This document shows, piece by piece, positions 4,881 through 6,978 of a stretch of DNA of 6,978 nt. The stretch comes from an uncultured Eubacteriales bacterium. GTDB taxonomy: Bacteria > Bacillota > Clostridia > Oscillospirales > Oscillospiraceae. The translations under genes and the position numbers were made by a program. The stretch's first letter is position 1. Each line of letters begins with the position of its first letter. The DNA lies in NCBI GenBank assembly GCA_902475455.1, contig CABRZO010000133.1:1-6978 (forward strand), given 5' to 3'. The notes beneath the pieces are model-generated. The model saw only the letters and a program-made list of their open reading frames with translations. It did not search any database and was not told where the DNA came from.

Positions 4881-5876
4881 TCAGCCCACCTTGGCCTGGG
4901 ACTGGGGCTCGGTGTAATGGTACTTGATGGACATCTTCTGGGCGATCTTCTTGAGCTTGTTGGCGTTGTAGGTGCCCACGCCGCCCTTGAGCCGGGGATC
5001 CAGCAGGTCCCGGACCGCATCGCCGAACATGGTGGCGCCAAAGACCATCAGGGCGATGCACAGGCCGGGGTAGACCGCCAGCATGGGCATCACGAACATG
5101 TTGGCCTTGCCCTGGTTGGTGATCATATAGCCCCAGGAGGGGGTGCCCGGGTCAACGCCGTAGCCCAGGAAGTTTAGGGAGGCCTCCATCAGGATGACGC
5201 CGCCCAGGCTGCTGGCCGCATTGGTGATGATCAGGGGCAGGATGTTGGGGATGACGTGTTTGAAGGTCTTCCACAGGGTGCCCGCCCCCAGCAGGGCGGA
5301 GTTTTTCACATAGCCGGAGTCCTTCACCGAGATGGCCGCCGAGCGCATCATCCGGGAGCCGGTGATGCCGCCGGGAACCGACATGGCGAAGATCAGCTGG
5401 GGCAGACCGTTGCCCATCATGCTCATGAGGATCAGCAGGATCAGCATGGAGGGGATGCACTGGAAGGCGTCCACGATACGCTGGACCACCAGGTCAAACC
5501 AGCCGCCGATGACCGCCGACAGGGTGCCGATGATGACGGAGATGCACACGCTGAGCAGGGTGCAGCAGATGCCCAGGATGGCGGAGGTCCGGTCGCCGTA
5601 GATCAGGTAGCTCAGCACGTCCCGGCCCAGGTTGTCGGTGCCCAGCAGGTGCTCCGGGGTGGGGCCCTGGAGCTTGCTCAAAATACTGGTCTGCATGACC
5701 CCGTTGACCATGGGATAGGGGGCGATGACATCGGCCAGAATGGCGATGACCAAAAAGGCCAGCAGGATGATCAGGCCCAGCAGGCCCAGGGGTTTCTTTT
5801 TGGCCAGCTGCTTGAAAAAGCTGTCCTGACGGGGACGGGTTCCGGGTCCCGGGGTGGGGCCTTTTCTGAATTTCAT
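4881..5876 (-). CDS. ABC transporter permease, DppC/OppC type
   Basis: Inner-membrane subunit of a peptide-class ABC importer, pairing with the DppB-type permease encoded just upstream. It has 331 residues. The N-terminal cytoplasmic part is basic and Pro/Gly-rich (1-30) and the first membrane span lies at about 31-52 (OppC_N region). The family signature H77-L-L-G-T-D-x2-G-R-D leads into Y-G-D-R-T-S (93-98), then spans at about 100-124, 141-165, 212-232 and 262-285. The EAA-type cytoplasmic loop that docks the ATPase is at about 178-214 (A-A-I-S-V-K-D-S-G-Y ... I-P-N-I-L-P). The conserved end G-D-A-V-R-D-L-L-D-P-R-L-K-G (285-298) is followed by a further 33 basic residues, slightly longer than many relatives. 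AGGAGG at 5887-5892 is 10 nt before the ATG and the gap from the preceding gene is 16 nt. The transported substrate is not evident. Confidence 0.95.
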   Translation of the reverse strand: MKFRKGPTPGPGTRPRQDSFFKQLAKKKPLGLLGLIILLAFLVIAILADVIAPYPMVNGVMQTSILSKLQGPTPEHLLGTDNLGRDVLSYLIYGDRTSAILGICCTLLSVCISVIIGTLSAVIGGWFDLVVQRIVDAFQCIPSMLILLILMSMMGNGLPQLIFAMSVPGGITGSRMMRSAAISVKDSGYVKNSALLGAGTLWKTFKHVIPNILPLIITNAASSLGGVILMEASLNFLGYGVDPGTPSWGYMITNQGKANMFVMPMLAVYPGLCIALMVFGATMFGDAVRDLLDPRLKGGVGTYNANKLKKIAQKMSIKYHYTEPQSQAKVG

Positions 5877-5892
5877 GTTGAAAAAACCTCCT

Positions 5893-6846
5893 TTATTCCA
5901 GGGTAACCCGGGGATCGATCCACTTATAGGCCAGATCCACCAGCAGGTTGATGCACATGACGAACAGGGAGAGCACCAGCACGCAGCCCTGCACGATGGG
6001 GTAGTCCCGGGAGTTCAGGGCGGACACCATGGCCTGGCCCAGACCCGGGATGTTAAAGATGTTCTCCATCACCACATTGCCGCCGATCATCATGGCCACA
6101 GAGCCGCCGATCATGGTGATAATGGGGATCATGGAGTTCCGGAAGGCGTATTTGAACAGCACCCGCCGCTCCGGCACACCCTTGGCCCAGGCGGTGCGGA
6201 TGTAGTCCTGGCGCATGACCTCCAGGGTCATGGTGCGGATGGTCCGCATCTGGATGCCCGCCTGGCCGATGGCGGACAGCACCGCCGGCAGCAGGAACAT
6301 GGACAGGTTCTCCAGCGGGTCCTGCCAGATGGGGACGTAGGTCACCTTGGGCGCCCAGCCCCACCACAGATTGGGGTAAATCAACACCAAAGTGGCGACC
6401 CAGAACACCGGCAGTGCAATGAGAATGGTGCTGATGACCCGGATGGTGTAGTCGGAGATGGAGTCCTGACGGGCCGCGCAGAACAGGCCCAGGGGGATGG
6501 AAATCAGGTTGGTGATGACCAGAGACAGAATGCCCAGCTCCAGGGTTGCGGGCAGCTTCTTGGCCAGAATGCTGTTGACGGTGACGTGGTCAAAATAGGA
6601 GTCTCCCAGATCCCCCCGGAACACGTCGCCGATCCAGATGAAGAACTGCTGCACCGCCGGCTTATCCAAACCCAGCAGGCGCCGCACATACTCCTCGTCC
6701 ACATAGTTGCCGTTGGCGCTGAGCTTTTGCTGCAGGGTGGCCACGGCGTCCATGGGAATCATCCGCATCAGGATGAACACGATGACGCAGACCAGCAAAA
6801 TGGTGGGGATCAGCAGGAGGACGCGCTTGACAAAGTATTTACCCAT
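5893..6846 (-). CDS. ABC transporter permease, DppB/OppB type
   Basis: Inner-membrane subunit of the same importer, of 317 residues, close to the family norm of about 310-330. The N-terminal span is at about 9-29 (typical start M-G-K-Y-F-V-K-R-V-L). A large external loop holds G-L-D-K-P-x3-Q-F (59-68) and G-D-L-G-D-S (78-83). Further spans lie at about 103-124, 136-158, 183-200, 238-258 and 284-307. The EAA loop is at about 209-243 (D-Y-I-R-T-A-W-A-K-G ... N-S-M-I-P-I-I). It is followed by the family motif E-x-I-F-x-I-P-G-L-G (261-270) and ends in D-P-R-V. AGGAGG at 6856-6861 is 9 nt before the ATG. The start follows the ATPase stop by 16 nt, giving gene order ATPase-B-C. Substrate specificity lies mainly in the binding protein and is unknown. 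Confidence 0.96.
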   Translation of the reverse strand: MGKYFVKRVLLLIPTILLVCVIVFILMRMIPMDAVATLQQKLSANGNYVDEEYVRRLLGLDKPAVQQFFIWIGDVFRGDLGDSYFDHVTVNSILAKKLPATLELGILSLVITNLISIPLGLFCAARQDSISDYTIRVISTILIALPVFWVATLVLIYPNLWWGWAPKVTYVPIWQDPLENLSMFLLPAVLSAIGQAGIQMRTIRTMTLEVMRQDYIRTAWAKGVPERRVLFKYAFRNSMIPIITMIGGSVAMMIGGNVVMENIFNIPGLGQAMVSALNSRDYPIVQGCVLVLSLFVMCINLLVDLAYKWIDPRVTLE

Positions 6847-6862
6847 TTGCTCTCTCCTCCTC

Positions 6863-6978
6863 TCAGTTGCCGGCTACCCGGTGGCAGGCCACCTTGTGGT
6901 TGTTGCCCACGTCCACCATGGGGGGCTCCTCGGTGCGGCAGCGCTCATCGGCGTACTTGCAGCGGGTGCAGAAATTGC
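6863..6978 (-). CDS. Oligopeptide/dipeptide ABC transporter ATP-binding protein, C-terminal end only
   Basis: The last 37 codons of an ATPase subunit; the ATP-binding core lies outside the window. The visible part is the C-terminal extension specific to Dpp/Opp-type ATPases (oligo_HPY region): F-C-T-R-C-K-Y-A, then E-R-C-R, E-E-P-P, and V-A-C-H-R near the end. The four cysteines are spaced C-x2-C-x6-C-x17-C. In some characterised family members (DppD-type) this cluster holds a [4Fe-4S] centre. The TGA at 6865-6863 is 16 nt before the DppB-type permease start, so the genes are co-transcribed. Whether this is the DppD or DppF partner cannot be decided from the tail. Confidence 0.9.
   Translation of the reverse strand, partial: NFCTRCKYADERCRTEEPPMVDVGNNHKVACHRVAGN

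Noticed and set aside
4463..5041. 192-codon minus-strand frame crossing the terminator and both flanking genes
   Set aside because: It runs through the intrinsic terminator, is Arg/Pro/Gly-rich, and overlaps two recognised proteins in a different frame.

Overview
The window reads as one strand of a gut-type, high-GC Firmicute chromosome. All supported genes are on the minus strand, so the gene order below runs from high to low coordinates. The GC-rich coding sequence, AT-rich intergenic gaps, strong AGGAGG ribosome binding sites in front of nearly every gene, a lipoprotein signal with an L-A-G-C lipobox and divergent family-5 transport proteins fit a clostridial relative of the Oscillospiraceae (Flavonifractor/Lawsonibacter-like). 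That placement is inference from style, not from a marker gene.

Layout, in order of transcription: (1) the last 37 codons of an oligopeptide/dipeptide-type ABC ATPase (6863-6978, runs off the window); (2) a DppB/OppB-type permease (5893-6846); (3) a DppC/OppC-type permease (4881-5876); (4) a near-perfect intrinsic terminator (4837-4867); (5) three consecutive SnoaL-like/NTF2-fold proteins of 244, 251 and 281 residues (4075-4809, 3303-4058, 2439-3284); (6) a LysR-type regulator with its own likely promoter (1352-2302); (7) a lipoprotein substrate-binding protein of the same ABC transporter class, again with its own likely promoter (1-1194, C-terminus outside the window). Most gaps between co-transcribed genes are 16-18 nt. 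The only longer gaps are the terminator gap (71 nt), the lysR leader (136 nt) and the binding-protein promoter region (157 nt). No RNA genes, insertion sequences, CRISPR or phage features were seen.

Working model (inference): the binding protein captures an external small molecule or peptide, the permease/ATPase complex imports it, the three SnoaL-like proteins act on it or a derivative in the cytoplasm (fold-mates include dehydratases, isomerases and cyclases), and the LysR regulator senses the substrate or product. The most notable feature is the trio of diverged SnoaL-like paralogues. They share a C-terminal signature, P-x-P-Y-x-T-x2-D-x3-Y, outside the usual fold but differ at positions that are catalytic in scytalone dehydratase-type relatives.
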